Notes: generated from the sequence alone by a model not told the origin. Positions 16,501 through 24,717 are shown, counted from the first letter of the stretch. The stretch: 64,000 nucleotides of DNA from Burkholderiales bacterium (GCA_021299735.1 JAJTEM010000009.1:62001-126000), one strand, 5' to 3'. Made by a program: numbers and translations.

Positions 16501-19272
16501 ATCGGCTGCGCAAATTACATCCAGGTTGTGTTCAACAATCAGCACGCTGTGCCCTGCTTCTTGCAGCAGGCGCAGTGAACGCATCAGCTTGGCCACATCG
16601 TCAAAATGCAAACCGGTGGTGGGTTCATCAAACACAAACAGGTCGCCACGCTTGGCCACTTTCTGGCCGCTTGCTGTGGGCTTCAAATTGGCCAGGAAGC
16701 CCGCCAGCTTCAGGCGTTGTGCCTCACCACCGCTAAGGGTGGGCACGGGTTGGCCCAAGCGCAAATAATTCAAGCCCACTTGTGCCAGCGGTTGAAGGGT
16801 TTTTAACAAGGCGGTGTCTTTCTCGAACAAATCAAGCGCTTGGTCCACGGTTAGTTCAAGCACCTGCGCCATGTTCAATACCTGGCCTTTGCGTTCCAGC
16901 GTTACTTCCAGCGCTTCGGGGCGGTAGCGTGTGCCGTTGCATTCGCCGCAACGCAAATACACATCGCTTAGAAATTGCATTTCAACATGCTCGAACCCAT
17001 TGCCGCCGCACATGGGGCAGCGGCCGTCGCCACTGTTGAAGCTGAAAAAGCCGGGCTTGTAATCGCGCTCAACTGCAATTTTTGTTTTGGAAAACAGTTT
17101 GCGCAGTTCGTCGAATGCGCCCACATAACTGGCGGGGTTGCTGCGCGTGGTTTTGCCAATCGGGCTTTGATCAACAAAGGCCAATTCTGAAATGTGTTCA
17201 ACGCCTTCCAATGAATCAAATTCACCGGGCGGCTCTGTGGGCTCTCCTTTTATTTTTTTGATGGCGGGCACCAGTACGTCTTGCACCAAGGTGCTTTTTC
17301 CTGAACCGGAAACACCAGTAAGTACCACCAGCCGGTTCAGCGGTAATTTGAAATCAATGTTTTTTAAATTGTTGGCGCGCACGCCGGTTAATGAAATATG
17401 TTCTTTCGAATCACCCAGCGGTTTGGTTTGCTCCACCACTTTCAACTCGCCTTTCAAATAGCGGGCGGTTAGCGAAGTTGCTTGTTCAATTTGTGCAGGC
17501 GCGCCATCAAACACAATATTGCCACCCGCCTCGCCGGGGCCGGGGCCAATGTCCACCAGCCTGTCGGCCTGGTTCATTAGTTGCGGGTCGTGTTCAACCA
17601 CCACCAGCGTGTTGCCTGCTTCTTTCAAACGTTGCATGGCCTGGGCCACGCGCGCAATATCGCGGGGGTGCAAACCAACGGAAGGTTCATCCAGCACAAA
17701 CAGGGTGTTCACCAGTGAACTGCCCAGCGCAGTGGTTAAATTGATGCGTTGTACTTCGCCACCGCTTAGGGTTCTGCTTTGGCGGTCTAAAGTTAAGTAG
17801 CCCAAACCCACTTGAATGAGAAAGCCCAGGCGGGTGCGAATTTCCTGAAGCACCAAATCGCTGGCTTCATCAAGTGCGCCCGGCAGTTGCAGGTTTTTAA
17901 ACAGTTGTGCCACGTTCAACAGTGGCATTTGCATAATTTCATGAATGCTGTGTTTGCCTGAATCGCTGGGCAACTTCCACAACAGTGAATCGGGCTTTAG
18001 GCGGGCACCGCCGCAATCGCCACAGGGTGTGTAGCTGCGGTATTTGGAAAGCATTACGCGCACATGCATTTTGTAGGTGCGGCTTTCCAGCCATTCAAAA
18101 AAACGGGCCACACCGTAGAACAAACTGCCTTCCCAGTTGCCATCAAAATTTGCATCTCCTTCAATCACCCACAGTTTGTGTTCTTCGGGCAAATGTTTGT
18201 AGGCAATGTCGGTGGCAATTCCTCGCCTTTTGGCAAATTTCACCAGGTCTTTCTGGCAGCTTTTAAAACTCTCGGTGGTCCAGGGTTTTACTGCGCCCTC
18301 TTCCAGCGATTTGCTTTCATCGGGTATTACAAGGCCGTAATCAATGCCAATTACCCGGCCAAAACCACGGCAAATGTCGCAGGCACCCAATGGGGAATTG
18401 AAGCTGAAATGGCTTGGCAAAGGGCTTGAATAATCAAGGTCGCAATTGGCGCAGTGCAGGCCTTCGGAATAACGCCAGGGTGCCGTTTCTTCGCCGCTTT
18501 TTTCGGTAGCATCTTCGGAAGATTCTGGCAGGGCAAACACATTCACTTTGCCCTTGCCACGGTGCAGAGCGCTGGCCACGGCGTCGCTAAAGCGGCTTTC
18601 GTCTATGCCCGCTACACGGAAACGGTCTTGCACCACATCCAACAGTTTTTCAACCACGGTGCGGCCTTTTTTTATGGGCGTTTCACGGTGTATGCGGGTG
18701 TAGCCTTGCGCGCTTAAAAAGTCTTCAATTTCCTGGCTGGTAAATTTTGCAGGTACACGCACGGGAAAGGTAACAACCAAGCGTGGGTCGTTTCGCTCGG
18801 CGGCCCTTTGCAAAATAGATTGCTTGATGGTGGCCACCGTGTCTTCACGCACCCACTGGCCGCACTGGCGGCAATGCAGGTGTGCAGCGCGGGCGTAAAT
18901 CAACTTCAGGTGGTCGTTAATTTCAGTCATGGTGCCCACGGTGCTGCGGGAAGTGCGCACCGGGTTGGCCTGGTCAATGGCAATGGCGGGCAGCACGCCT
19001 TCAATGCTGTCTACATCGGGTTTGTCCATGCGGTCCAGAAACTGGCGCGCATAAGGCGAGAAGGTTTCCACGTAACGGCGCTGGCCTTCGGCGTACAAGG
19101 TATCGAACACCAGCGAGCTTTTACCACTGCCTGAAACACCTGTGAACACTGTAATTTCACCGGTTTTAATGTCGATATCGACGTTTTTCAGGTTGTGCTG
19201 GCGTGCCCCCTTGATACGAATTACGTTGCCAAGGTACTTGGAATTCTCGGTTTTTTTCGTTTTGGTGCTCAT
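13549..19272 (-). CDS. uvrA: Excinuclease ABC subunit A, double-length form
   Basis: 1907 residues, about twice the usual UvrA. It is the damage-sensing ATPase of nucleotide excision repair, loading UvrB. The protein is two UvrA-like halves, about 1-970 and 1010-1907, joined by a Lys/Gly/Asn linker. Four Walker A motifs are visible near residues 45 (GVSGSGKSS), 652, 1040 (GPSGSGKST) and 1584, with four LSGGE signatures and matching Walker B regions (FVLDEPS, FVFDEPT, YVLDEPT, YVLDEPT). Both halves keep CxxC zinc-finger pairs. Since UvrA normally acts as a dimer, one chain could form an intramolecular pair. Long UvrA forms are, to my recollection, known in some Burkholderiales. No frameshift or internal stop. 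Confidence 0.92.
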   Translation of the reverse strand: MSTKTKKTENSKYLGNVIRIKGARQHNLKNVDIDIKTGEITVFTGVSGSGKSSLVFDTLYAEGQRRYVETFSPYARQFLDRMDKPDVDSIEGVLPAIAIDQANPVRTSRSTVGTMTEINDHLKLIYARAAHLHCRQCGQWVREDTVATIKQSILQRAAERNDPRLVVTFPVRVPAKFTSQEIEDFLSAQGYTRIHRETPIKKGRTVVEKLLDVVQDRFRVAGIDESRFSDAVASALHRGKGKVNVFALPESSEDATEKSGEETAPWRYSEGLHCANCDLDYSSPLPSHFSFNSPLGACDICRGFGRVIGIDYGLVIPDESKSLEEGAVKPWTTESFKSCQKDLVKFAKRRGIATDIAYKHLPEEHKLWVIEGDANFDGNWEGSLFYGVARFFEWLESRTYKMHVRVMLSKYRSYTPCGDCGGARLKPDSLLWKLPSDSGKHSIHEIMQMPLLNVAQLFKNLQLPGALDEASDLVLQEIRTRLGFLIQVGLGYLTLDRQSRTLSGGEVQRINLTTALGSSLVNTLFVLDEPSVGLHPRDIARVAQAMQRLKEAGNTLVVVEHDPQLMNQADRLVDIGPGPGEAGGNIVFDGAPAQIEQATSLTARYLKGELKVVEQTKPLGDSKEHISLTGVRANNLKNIDFKLPLNRLVVLTGVSGSGKSTLVQDVLVPAIKKIKGEPTEPPGEFDSLEGVEHISELAFVDQSPIGKTTRSNPASYVGAFDELRKLFSKTKIAVERDYKPGFFSFNSGDGRCPMCGGNGFEHVEMQFLSDVYLRCGECNGTRYRPEALEVTLERKGQVLNMAQVLELTVDQALDLFEKDTALLKTLQPLAQVGLNYLRLGQPVPTLSGGEAQRLKLAGFLANLKPTASGQKVAKRGDLFVFDEPTTGLHFDDVAKLMRSLRLLQEAGHSVLIVEHNLDVICAADWLVDLGPEAGEYGGELVAQGTPEQLAKNGTSYTGVAIKQYLAQSNLLQAADLNKGNKGSKQGNDFMVAEAAALYSVETANNKRGLSNGIEILHAREHNLKNVSLTIPREKMTVITGPSGSGKSTLAFDILFSEGQRRYLESLNAYARQFVQPAAKPDVDAIFGIPPTVAIEQRTSRGGRKSTVATVTEVYHFLRLMFVKLGIQHCPTCEVPIAPQSMDSMLAQMMQHYKGQEITLLAPLVQGRKGIYNEIAKWAVDRGYERLRVDGEYVPTNPWPKLARYQEHHIEVPVKTLQVQAKTEKELREALVQTLELGKGTVMVEAAGGKGQSKSKSEVNSPSIRFYSTKRACPSCARSFPELDPRLFSYNSKHGWCTSCFGVGEEVEGFDAETTGEEGKWLSEQDKSFDETVESDEGKYMANALRETAACGACNGQRLNPTALAVKFKNSNIAQLADQTVSDALQWVEQLELDERETAIAKDIRIEMAGRLKFLKQVGLDYLHLNRSAPTLSGGEAQRIRLASQLGTNLRGVCYVLDEPTIGLHTRDNHRLLDALETLRAKGNTLLVVEHDIDTMQRADRLVDIGPGAGKLGGEIISQGTVAEVTADPNSLTGRYLKNPIPHLLQPKRPVEKDTPRLSIKGAKLHNISGLDVEIPLGRLVAITGVSGSGKSTLARDILLANMRQYVANQNKKGKPAHNWFACDAIEGAERVARVLEVDQTPIGKTPRSCPATYIGFWNRIRNVLADTIEARMRGFAANRFSFNAGPGRCPVCDGQGMQTIEMNFLPDVKVVCEACRGKRFNPETLQVSWRDKTAAEILNMSCAEAAPFFEAHPAIAQALQLLNDVGLGYLTIGQPSPTLSGGEAQRIKLVTELVKVRENKAGVQMSPPTLYVLDEPTVGLHMNDVEKLIAVLHRLVDAGHTVVVIEHDLDLIAQADWVIDMGPEAGIGGGRLVAQGSPQDMANAQGKRVGHTAKALADFYASRTEYR

Positions 19273-19369
19273 CGGGTGCCTGCTGGGTAATGCGGTTGCT
19301 ACAGGTCTTTGATTGTAATGGGTGAACAGGCGGGCCCAATGGCGAGTTGATTGAAACTGAAAGATTCAG

Positions 19370-19398
19370 GGAACCAACTCATGGTTTTAAGCTACCCA
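19370..19398 (+). promoter_or_regulatory. hrp-box-like promoter of the MORN/J gene
   Basis: GGAACC at 19370-19375, 16 bases, then CTACCCA at 19392-19398. This differs from the HrpL consensus GGAACC-N15/16-CCACNNA at one position. It sits 25 bases before the ATG. Confidence 0.5.
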
Positions 19399-19423
19399 AC
19401 GGTTTCAAAAATTTGAGCAAAAC

Positions 19424-21055
19424 ATGAAAGGTGTTTTCAAAGCATTTTCTAGTAAAAATATAAACAATCAACAAAACACCACAGCTGAAAGGGTATCCAC
19501 CCAAAAAGTAAGCCTGCTTGGCAAGGTCAGCGGAAAAATCGCTCGCCATCTGCTTCACTCTGCTTCCAAACATGGGTCGATTGAACCTAGCGAAGTTACG
19601 TACACATGTCCTGATGGAAACTTCGTTGAAGGCAGGCGTGCCCACATTCCTGAATTGGGTAGTGTTCCCCTTGTGGAAGGGAAAACCACATTGCCTAGTG
19701 GTGAAGTGCGAGAAGGTAAGTATGCCCACATTCCTGAATTGGGTAGTATTCACCTTGTGGAGGGGAAAACCACATGGCCTAGTGGTGCAGTGAAAGAAGG
19801 TAGGTATGCCTACATTCCTGAATTGCAGGGTGTTCACTTTGTAGAAGGGAAGGCCACATGGCCCAATGGTCAAGTGCAAGAAGGTAAGTGTGCCTACATT
19901 CCTGAATTGCGGGGTGTTCACTTTGTAGAAGGGAAGGCCACATGGCCCAGTGGTCAAGTGCAAGAAGGTAAGTTTGCCTACATTCCTGAATTGGATGGTG
20001 GTGTCCTTGTAGAGGGGAAGGCCACATCGCCTAGTGGTGAAGCGCAAGAAGGTAGGTATGCCTACATTCCTGAATTGCAGGATGTTTATTTTGTAGAAGG
20101 GAAGGCCACATGGGCCAGTGGTCAAGTGCAAGAAGGTAGGTATGCCTACATTCCTGAATTGCAGGATGTTCATTTTGTAGAAGGGAAGGCCACATGGGCC
20201 TGTGGTGCAGTGAAAGAAGGTAGGTATGCCTACATTCCTGAATGGGGTAGTGTTCCCCTTGTGGAAGGGAAAACCACATTGCCTAGTGGTGAAGTGCAAG
20301 AAGGTAGGTATGCCTACATTCCTGAATTGGATGATGTTGTCCTTGTAGAGGGGAAGGCCACATGGGCCAGTGGTGAAGTGCGAGAAGGCGTATTTGTTTA
20401 TGAATCTGCTTCAAACTCCATGCGATTGGCAAGTGGTTCGATAACACACCCCGATGGTAAAAAGGAAACCGGAACTTTTAGTTATGTTCCACAGCTTGAA
20501 AAGAATGAGTTAATCAACGGACGCATCGAAAAAGGAAACAACTGGCAGGAAGGCACGCGAAGTTACATTCCCGAACTTGGCCGCATGCACTTAACCGAAG
20601 GCACCATTCACAAGAATGGTGTAAGCAAAACAGGCACTTGGGTTTACAACCAGAATATGGCAAATGGCGCTGGCGGCATGCTTTTTGTTCCACCGCGGGC
20701 TGCTCAAGTAGAAATTCCTGCAGCACAACAGCAAACTCATTCAGACCTCATTTCCACAATCACCAACATGACCAACACGTTCGGCGACAGCAGAGCAGCT
20801 TCGAATTTGAATAACCTGCTAAGTACCTGGGAATCGTTGAACCAAACCACCACCCCCCAGGCTTATGCTGAAAAGGTTGATCAGCTTTCAGAGGCTTACC
20901 ACCAGTGCAAGAGAACGCTTTTAATTTGCGCTCACCCTGACAGGGGCGGTGCCACTGAAACTGCACAGCAGTACTTAGAGCCGCTACAAAAACTAGGGCG
21001 CAGTGTTAACAATGCAATCAATACTTTGCGCAACAGCGAACCCAACTTTGTTTAA
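19424..21055 (+). CDS. MORN-like repeat protein with C-terminal J-domain-like HPD motif
   Basis: 543 residues. After about 68 residues come nine almost identical 28-residue repeats of the type EGRYAYIPELQDVHFVEGKA, then three or four degenerate copies. The Y-x-x-I-P and G-x-x-T-x-P/S-x-G spacing is MORN-like. The last 90 residues contain two helices around H504-P505-D506 in CAHPDRGG, the layout of helix II, HPD loop and helix III of DnaJ J-domains, which stimulate Hsp70 ATPase. A J-domain type III effector is known (HopI1 of Pseudomonas syringae). No signal peptide. The hrp-like box upstream suggests expression with other effectors. The ribosome site is weak. Function unknown; the J-domain call is inferred from a short motif. 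Confidence 0.65.
   Translation: MKGVFKAFSSKNINNQQNTTAERVSTQKVSLLGKVSGKIARHLLHSASKHGSIEPSEVTYTCPDGNFVEGRRAHIPELGSVPLVEGKTTLPSGEVREGKYAHIPELGSIHLVEGKTTWPSGAVKEGRYAYIPELQGVHFVEGKATWPNGQVQEGKCAYIPELRGVHFVEGKATWPSGQVQEGKFAYIPELDGGVLVEGKATSPSGEAQEGRYAYIPELQDVYFVEGKATWASGQVQEGRYAYIPELQDVHFVEGKATWACGAVKEGRYAYIPEWGSVPLVEGKTTLPSGEVQEGRYAYIPELDDVVLVEGKATWASGEVREGVFVYESASNSMRLASGSITHPDGKKETGTFSYVPQLEKNELINGRIEKGNNWQEGTRSYIPELGRMHLTEGTIHKNGVSKTGTWVYNQNMANGAGGMLFVPPRAAQVEIPAAQQQTHSDLISTITNMTNTFGDSRAASNLNNLLSTWESLNQTTTPQAYAEKVDQLSEAYHQCKRTLLICAHPDRGGATETAQQYLEPLQKLGRSVNNAINTLRNSEPNFV
19628..20383 (+). repeat. Tandem array of nine 84-bp repeats
   Basis: Nine in-frame units of exactly 84 bases, each beginning at a GAA-GG(C/T) pair coding EG, with long identical stretches between neighbours. 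Units fall into subtypes (Q-D-V-H-F and G-S-V-P-L variants) that recur out of order, which points to recombination or copy-number change. Confidence 0.95.
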
Positions 21056-21067
21056 TTGAACTAGGCC

Positions 21068-21087
21068 CCTAAGCCTATAGGCTGAGG
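21068..21087 (+). terminator. Hairpin after the MORN/J gene, possible terminator
   Basis: CCTAAGCC and GGCTGAGG flank a TATA loop; seven of eight positions pair. A short TTTT follows eight bases later, so this is at best a weak intrinsic terminator. Confidence 0.35.
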
Positions 21088-21104
21088 GACCCCAATTTTG
21101 CATT

Positions 21105-21132
21105 GAACTTGTCAGCGCACCAAAGTTACGAA
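21105..21132 (+). promoter_or_regulatory. hrp-box-like promoter of the DUF898-M48 pair
   Basis: GAACT at 21105-21109, 16 bases, then TTACGAA at 21126-21132. The second element is identical to that before NEL paralogue 2. It ends 25 bases before the proposed ATG at 21158. Confidence 0.45.
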
Positions 21133-21157
21133 GGGTTTTACCTCATGTCAATTCGCC

Positions 21158-22390
21158 ATGCTCAACACATACCCGGTCGGCAAGTTCGTTTTTCACGGCA
21201 CCGGCCGTGAATATTTCAAAATATGGATTGTTAACCTTGTGTTGACCGTTGCCACGCTGGGTATATACGCCGCGTGGGCAAAGGTGCGAACCCGCAAGTA
21301 TTTTTATCAATGCACCGAATTGAGTGGAAACCGGTTCGACTACCACGGCGACCCCAAGGCCATACTCAAAGGCAATTCGATTGTTGCGGCCATTGCGCTT
21401 ACTTACGTCATATCTGGCACTTATGCGCCTGGGCTATCTGCATTTATTATGCTTTCGGTTGTGTGCCTTATGCCGTTTTTCCTGGTTTCAAGCCTGCGCT
21501 TCCACTTGGCCAACTGCAGCTACAGGGGCCTGCGCTTTTCTTTCAACGGCAGTGTGGCAACAGCTTACGGAAAACTGGCGGTAGCCATTTTAATCAGCTT
21601 GAGCTGTTTTTTTGTACTCGGCATACTGTATGCCATTGCCAGCAGGGTTTTTGATTTGGAGTTTTACCCTGTGCTGTCAAGCATGCTGATTATTGCAACG
21701 CCTATTGTGCTGGCAATCAGCATGTCGCTGGTTGTTGCAGTTTTTATCAGTGGCTTGCGTTTGTTTGTGATGAACAATTCAATGTTCGGGAACGCCAGTA
21801 TTAGCTGCAACGCGCGGTTTGCCCAATTCAGTAAAACCACGTTGAAATCGGTGTCCATAGGCTGCGTTGTTATGCTGTTGTTGGCAATAGTTGCATTTGT
21901 AGTCAATGTAAGCGTATTTACTGGCCTGGTCGATTTCGCGCTACCCGCGGCCAGCGAACCCGCAACACTGCAAGATGAAGCCGCACAAGAACAAGCACAA
22001 GTGGCCATGCAGGCCACAGCAATACTTTCCAGCATGGGAATCATTACAGTGCTGGGCTATGTGGTGCTGTTTGCATTTGGTACCTATTTAAAAACTGCGA
22101 TTGATAACCTGGTGTGGAACAACACCATGCTGGCCAATCAGCACCAATTCCGCAGCACCGCAAGCCCTATGACAGCAACCTGGATACACATCAGCAATAT
22201 TTTGCTGATTATCGGCACTTTAGGTTTGTTTTTGCCCTTTGCGCAAATCCGCACAACCCGGTACAGAATTTCAAATATGACATTTGAGCCAGTGGGAAGC
22301 ATTAACGAAATTGTGCGAATAGAGCAGGCCAAGCAAAAGGTATTTGGCGACAGCATGGCCGATGCGCTTGGTTTGGAACTGGGCATTTGA
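21158..22390 (+). CDS. DUF898 (YjgN-like) inner-membrane protein
   Basis: 410 residues with about six to eight membrane helices. The N-terminus (KFVFHGTGREYFKIWIVN, then TLGIYAAWAKVRTRKYFY) is the DUF898/YjgN signature. It recurs near the C-terminus as ILLIIGTLGLFLPFAQIRTT, as expected for the two-part family. Biochemical function is unknown. The stop overlaps the TTG start of the M48 protease by three bases in TTGA, so the two are probably translationally coupled; DUF898 and M48 genes are often neighbours. No good ribosome site is seen before the ATG, so the start is tentative. Confidence 0.85.
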   Translation: MLNTYPVGKFVFHGTGREYFKIWIVNLVLTVATLGIYAAWAKVRTRKYFYQCTELSGNRFDYHGDPKAILKGNSIVAAIALTYVISGTYAPGLSAFIMLSVVCLMPFFLVSSLRFHLANCSYRGLRFSFNGSVATAYGKLAVAILISLSCFFVLGILYAIASRVFDLEFYPVLSSMLIIATPIVLAISMSLVVAVFISGLRLFVMNNSMFGNASISCNARFAQFSKTTLKSVSIGCVVMLLLAIVAFVVNVSVFTGLVDFALPAASEPATLQDEAAQEQAQVAMQATAILSSMGIITVLGYVVLFAFGTYLKTAIDNLVWNNTMLANQHQFRSTASPMTATWIHISNILLIIGTLGLFLPFAQIRTTRYRISNMTFEPVGSINEIVRIEQAKQKVFGDSMADALGLELGI

Positions 22391-23424
22391 ACCTGCCCAC
22401 ACAAGCCACCACATTGCAGGCAAGCTACTTTGATGGGCAGGTGCTGAAGGGCACCCCCGTCACAGTTCATAGCAATTCCGGGCAACTGGTATTTTTTCTG
22501 GGCGATACACAACACGCCATCGATTTAAGCAGTATTAAACGCTCGGAAAGCTTTGGCAATGCACCCATTGTGCTTGAACTGCCGGGTGGTGCCACACTTG
22601 AATTCGAGCGACAAACCAGTCTGAACACCCTGAAAGCATGGAATGTGCTTTCGCTTTCCTGGTTTGAAAAACTTCAATATCACCCTACCCGCTGGCTGTT
22701 GATCAGCCTTGTAAGCCTGGCCTTTGCGGTGGGTGTGTACGCGCAGGGTTTGCCAGTGCTCAGCAAGTGGATTGCTTTTGCTACCCCACAAGCCACAGTC
22801 TCGGCGCTGATGGAAGATGTGCTACCCACACTCGACGGCGTAATATTTCAACCCAGCAAGCTTGACGAAGAAACCAAAGCCACACACCAGCAACAACTGG
22901 AATCACTGTTGCAACACAGTAAGGACCAAGCCGAATTGGCTCATGTAAAGCTTGTATTTCGAAGCAGCAAAATAGGACCCAATGCGTTTGCCCTGCCCGA
23001 TGGCACCATTGTGTTAACCGACGAACTGTTAAGTGCATTGCCAGCAGAAACAATACCTGGAGTTTTGGCGCATGAATTGGGTCATGTGAAACTTCGGCAC
23101 ATGACCCGCCGCCTGTTACAAAACGCATTGGTGGGCACCCTGATTGCCACATTTTCTGGTGATGTTTCAATACTGATCAGCAGCCTGGGCACACAGCTAA
23201 TAGCACAGCACTACAGCCGTGAATTCGAGCGGGAAGCCGACTTGTTTGCAATTGACCTGTTTGTAAAACAAGGGCGCGAGCTGGCCACACTTGAACTTTT
23301 ACATGAAAAATTGGGCAGCTTGGGCAAGGGAGAATCGGGAGAGACCTCTTACCTGGACAGCCACCCTGGTGCCGATGAACGGATCGAATTAATCCGATCG
23401 CGAACGCTGGGGGCCTCAATTTGA
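22387..23424 (+). CDS. M48-family membrane metallopeptidase
   Basis: 345 residues. A beta-rich N-terminal segment is followed by a membrane helix (about 100-120) and an M48 peptidase domain. Zinc ligands are H229 and H233 in HELGHVKLRH, with E230 as catalytic base, and E283 in FEREAD as the third ligand. By family it cleaves membrane or periplasmic proteins at the envelope. It starts with TTG overlapping the DUF898 stop, and its 3' end overlaps the 3' end of the opposite gene by 76 bases. Confidence 0.88.
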   Translation: MNLPTQATTLQASYFDGQVLKGTPVTVHSNSGQLVFFLGDTQHAIDLSSIKRSESFGNAPIVLELPGGATLEFERQTSLNTLKAWNVLSLSWFEKLQYHPTRWLLISLVSLAFAVGVYAQGLPVLSKWIAFATPQATVSALMEDVLPTLDGVIFQPSKLDEETKATHQQQLESLLQHSKDQAELAHVKLVFRSSKIGPNAFALPDGTIVLTDELLSALPAETIPGVLAHELGHVKLRHMTRRLLQNALVGTLIATFSGDVSILISSLGTQLIAQHYSREFEREADLFAIDLFVKQGRELATLELLHEKLGSLGKGESGETSYLDSHPGADERIELIRSRTLGASI

Positions 23425-24011
23425 TCACGCAAATGAATGGTTGCTGCCTTTAAGGTACCTGTGCTCAGATGTTGAAGCGAACGGCTTTGCAGGCTTAACC
23501 GAACATCGGAATAATTCAGATTTTTCACCTCATTGAAAGCCGATTGCAAATCTGTTGAGTCATTGCTGCCATGGCAAAACGGGGCTTCATGCCGGGGCAA
23601 CACGCTGGCCACCAGGTCTTCAGCCAAATGAATATGAGTCTCGAAAGTAAGGGCTTCCTGCTCTGCCTGCACCAGTATGCGGGTGGGTTTGCCTTTGTCA
23701 GCGCGTTTAAGGTCGGGTTTGTAGCTGTTGTTAACCACCGCATCAAGACATACTTTCAAATTATCAGCCTGGGCATAAACCGATTGGCTGCATTCTTTCA
23801 AAGTATTCAGTTTTTGAAACACAGGCGCAGCCAAATAAGGCGACACACCCGATCTTCTGCATTGTTTAAGAAAGTCTTTGGAAATGGCGTTAACCGATTT
23901 GGTGAGCGCGCTGGATTCTTTTTTGATGGTGGAAACATCACTAATAAAGCCATTCAGCACTGCGGTGCTGTGTTGCAGTTGTGAGTGAAGGCTTCCTGTT
24001 GAATTCTGCAT
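23349..24011 (-). CDS. Helical protein of unknown function, effector-regulon candidate
   Basis: 220 residues, no recognised family, probably mostly alpha-helical with several cysteines and no signal peptide or membrane segment. A central HEAPFCHGSN resembles HHEGLFHGNV in the 183-residue gene next to it, and the helical layout before that motif is alike, so the two may be distant paralogues. A strong hrp-like box (24043-24070) precedes it. The 3' end overlaps the M48 gene tail-to-tail by 76 bases. Confidence 0.65.
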   Translation of the reverse strand: MQNSTGSLHSQLQHSTAVLNGFISDVSTIKKESSALTKSVNAISKDFLKQCRRSGVSPYLAAPVFQKLNTLKECSQSVYAQADNLKVCLDAVVNNSYKPDLKRADKGKPTRILVQAEQEALTFETHIHLAEDLVASVLPRHEAPFCHGSNDSTDLQSAFNEVKNLNYSDVRLSLQSRSLQHLSTGTLKAATIHLRDQIEAPSVRDRINSIRSSAPGWLSR

Positions 24012-24042
24012 GCTTTAAATTCCAGAATGAGTTAAGGAAGCC

Positions 24043-24070
24043 TTCGTGAACCAGAATAAAAAATAGTTCC
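24043..24070 (-). promoter_or_regulatory. hrp-box-like promoter of the 220-residue gene
   Basis: On the minus strand GGAACT (24070-24065), 15 bases, then TCACGAA (24049-24043). It differs from GGAACY-N15-CCACNNA at one base. It ends 31 bases before the ATG at 24011. Confidence 0.5.
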
Positions 24071-24104
24071 TTAGTGCCGCGGTTCTGTAGGCACTGTAAT
24101 TTCG

Positions 24105-24656
24105 TTAACGAAACCCGCGATTCAACGCAGAAACCTGTTGACCCAGGCTCGACTGAACATTCTGAGGCGTGTAGTTGGCGGCGAATGCCAAATCATTGAC
24201 GGCTGCATTGACCTTGGGCGCTTGGTCGGCTCCCAGCTTGCTGGTTCTCGTCATGATTTTTTCGATTTGGCGAGTGCTCCAGTCCACTTTGTGAGCCTGC
24301 GGAATCATGGCAACATTGCCGTGGAACAATCCTTCGTGGTGTGCTGAAAAGAAATCAATTTCACGGTCCAGGCTTTGTGCTTTGGATGCAAACGATTTAA
24401 GCGTATTTTTTGCGTTGTCCAACATTTTGATCAGTTGCCGGGCCTGAACCGGGCTGCCCTGTGTGCCATACACCAAACTCCTGTTGTTGCCTGTGGTAGC
24501 CACTACATGCGCTTTCATTTCCTTCGCAGTTTGTGCCAACCCAAGCGCAGCATTTGCCAAAGGTGAAACATCCCTTTTCATATTGGCCAGGTTTTGTTTG
24601 TTGATGTTGTGCAGCCGCACGATGGAGTCGTTGCTGCTTGCTGAATTTAAGTACAT
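24105..24656 (-). CDS. Helical protein of unknown function, likely paralogue of its neighbour
   Basis: 183 residues, not recognised. Predicted helical; the N-terminus is rich in Ser and Asn (MYLNSASSNDS), a composition common in type III effectors. The segment HHEGLFHGN resembles HEAPFCHGS in the 220-residue gene downstream. It has no signal peptide. An hrp-like box with weaker match lies 35 bases upstream. The two genes share a strand but are separated by 93 bases that hold a separate box. Confidence 0.6.
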   Translation of the reverse strand: MYLNSASSNDSIVRLHNINKQNLANMKRDVSPLANAALGLAQTAKEMKAHVVATTGNNRSLVYGTQGSPVQARQLIKMLDNAKNTLKSFASKAQSLDREIDFFSAHHEGLFHGNVAMIPQAHKVDWSTRQIEKIMTRTSKLGADQAPKVNAAVNDLAFAANYTPQNVQSSLGQQVSALNRGFR

Positions 24657-24690
24657 GGTTTTTCGTTTTTACAAAGTCCAAAAGGATTAG

Positions 24691-24717
24691 TCAGTTAACT
24701 TTGAAAAACGGAAGTTC
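24691..24717 (-). promoter_or_regulatory. Degenerate hrp-box-like element before the 183-residue gene
   Basis: On the minus strand GAACT (24717-24713), 15 bases, then TAACTGA (24697-24691). Spacing and the AC-x-x-A core fit the other boxes, but the match is weaker. Confidence 0.3.

Noticed and set aside
19273-19423. SOS (LexA) box upstream of uvrA
   Set aside because: Fragments such as CTACAG and GAACAG occur, but no CTGT-N8-ACAG arrangement was found.
19379-20299. A 306-codon open frame on the minus strand with strong internal repeats
   Set aside because: It is the antisense shadow of the nine 84-bp repeats; periodic coding repeats leave opposite frames open. The plus frame has the box, start and domain logic.
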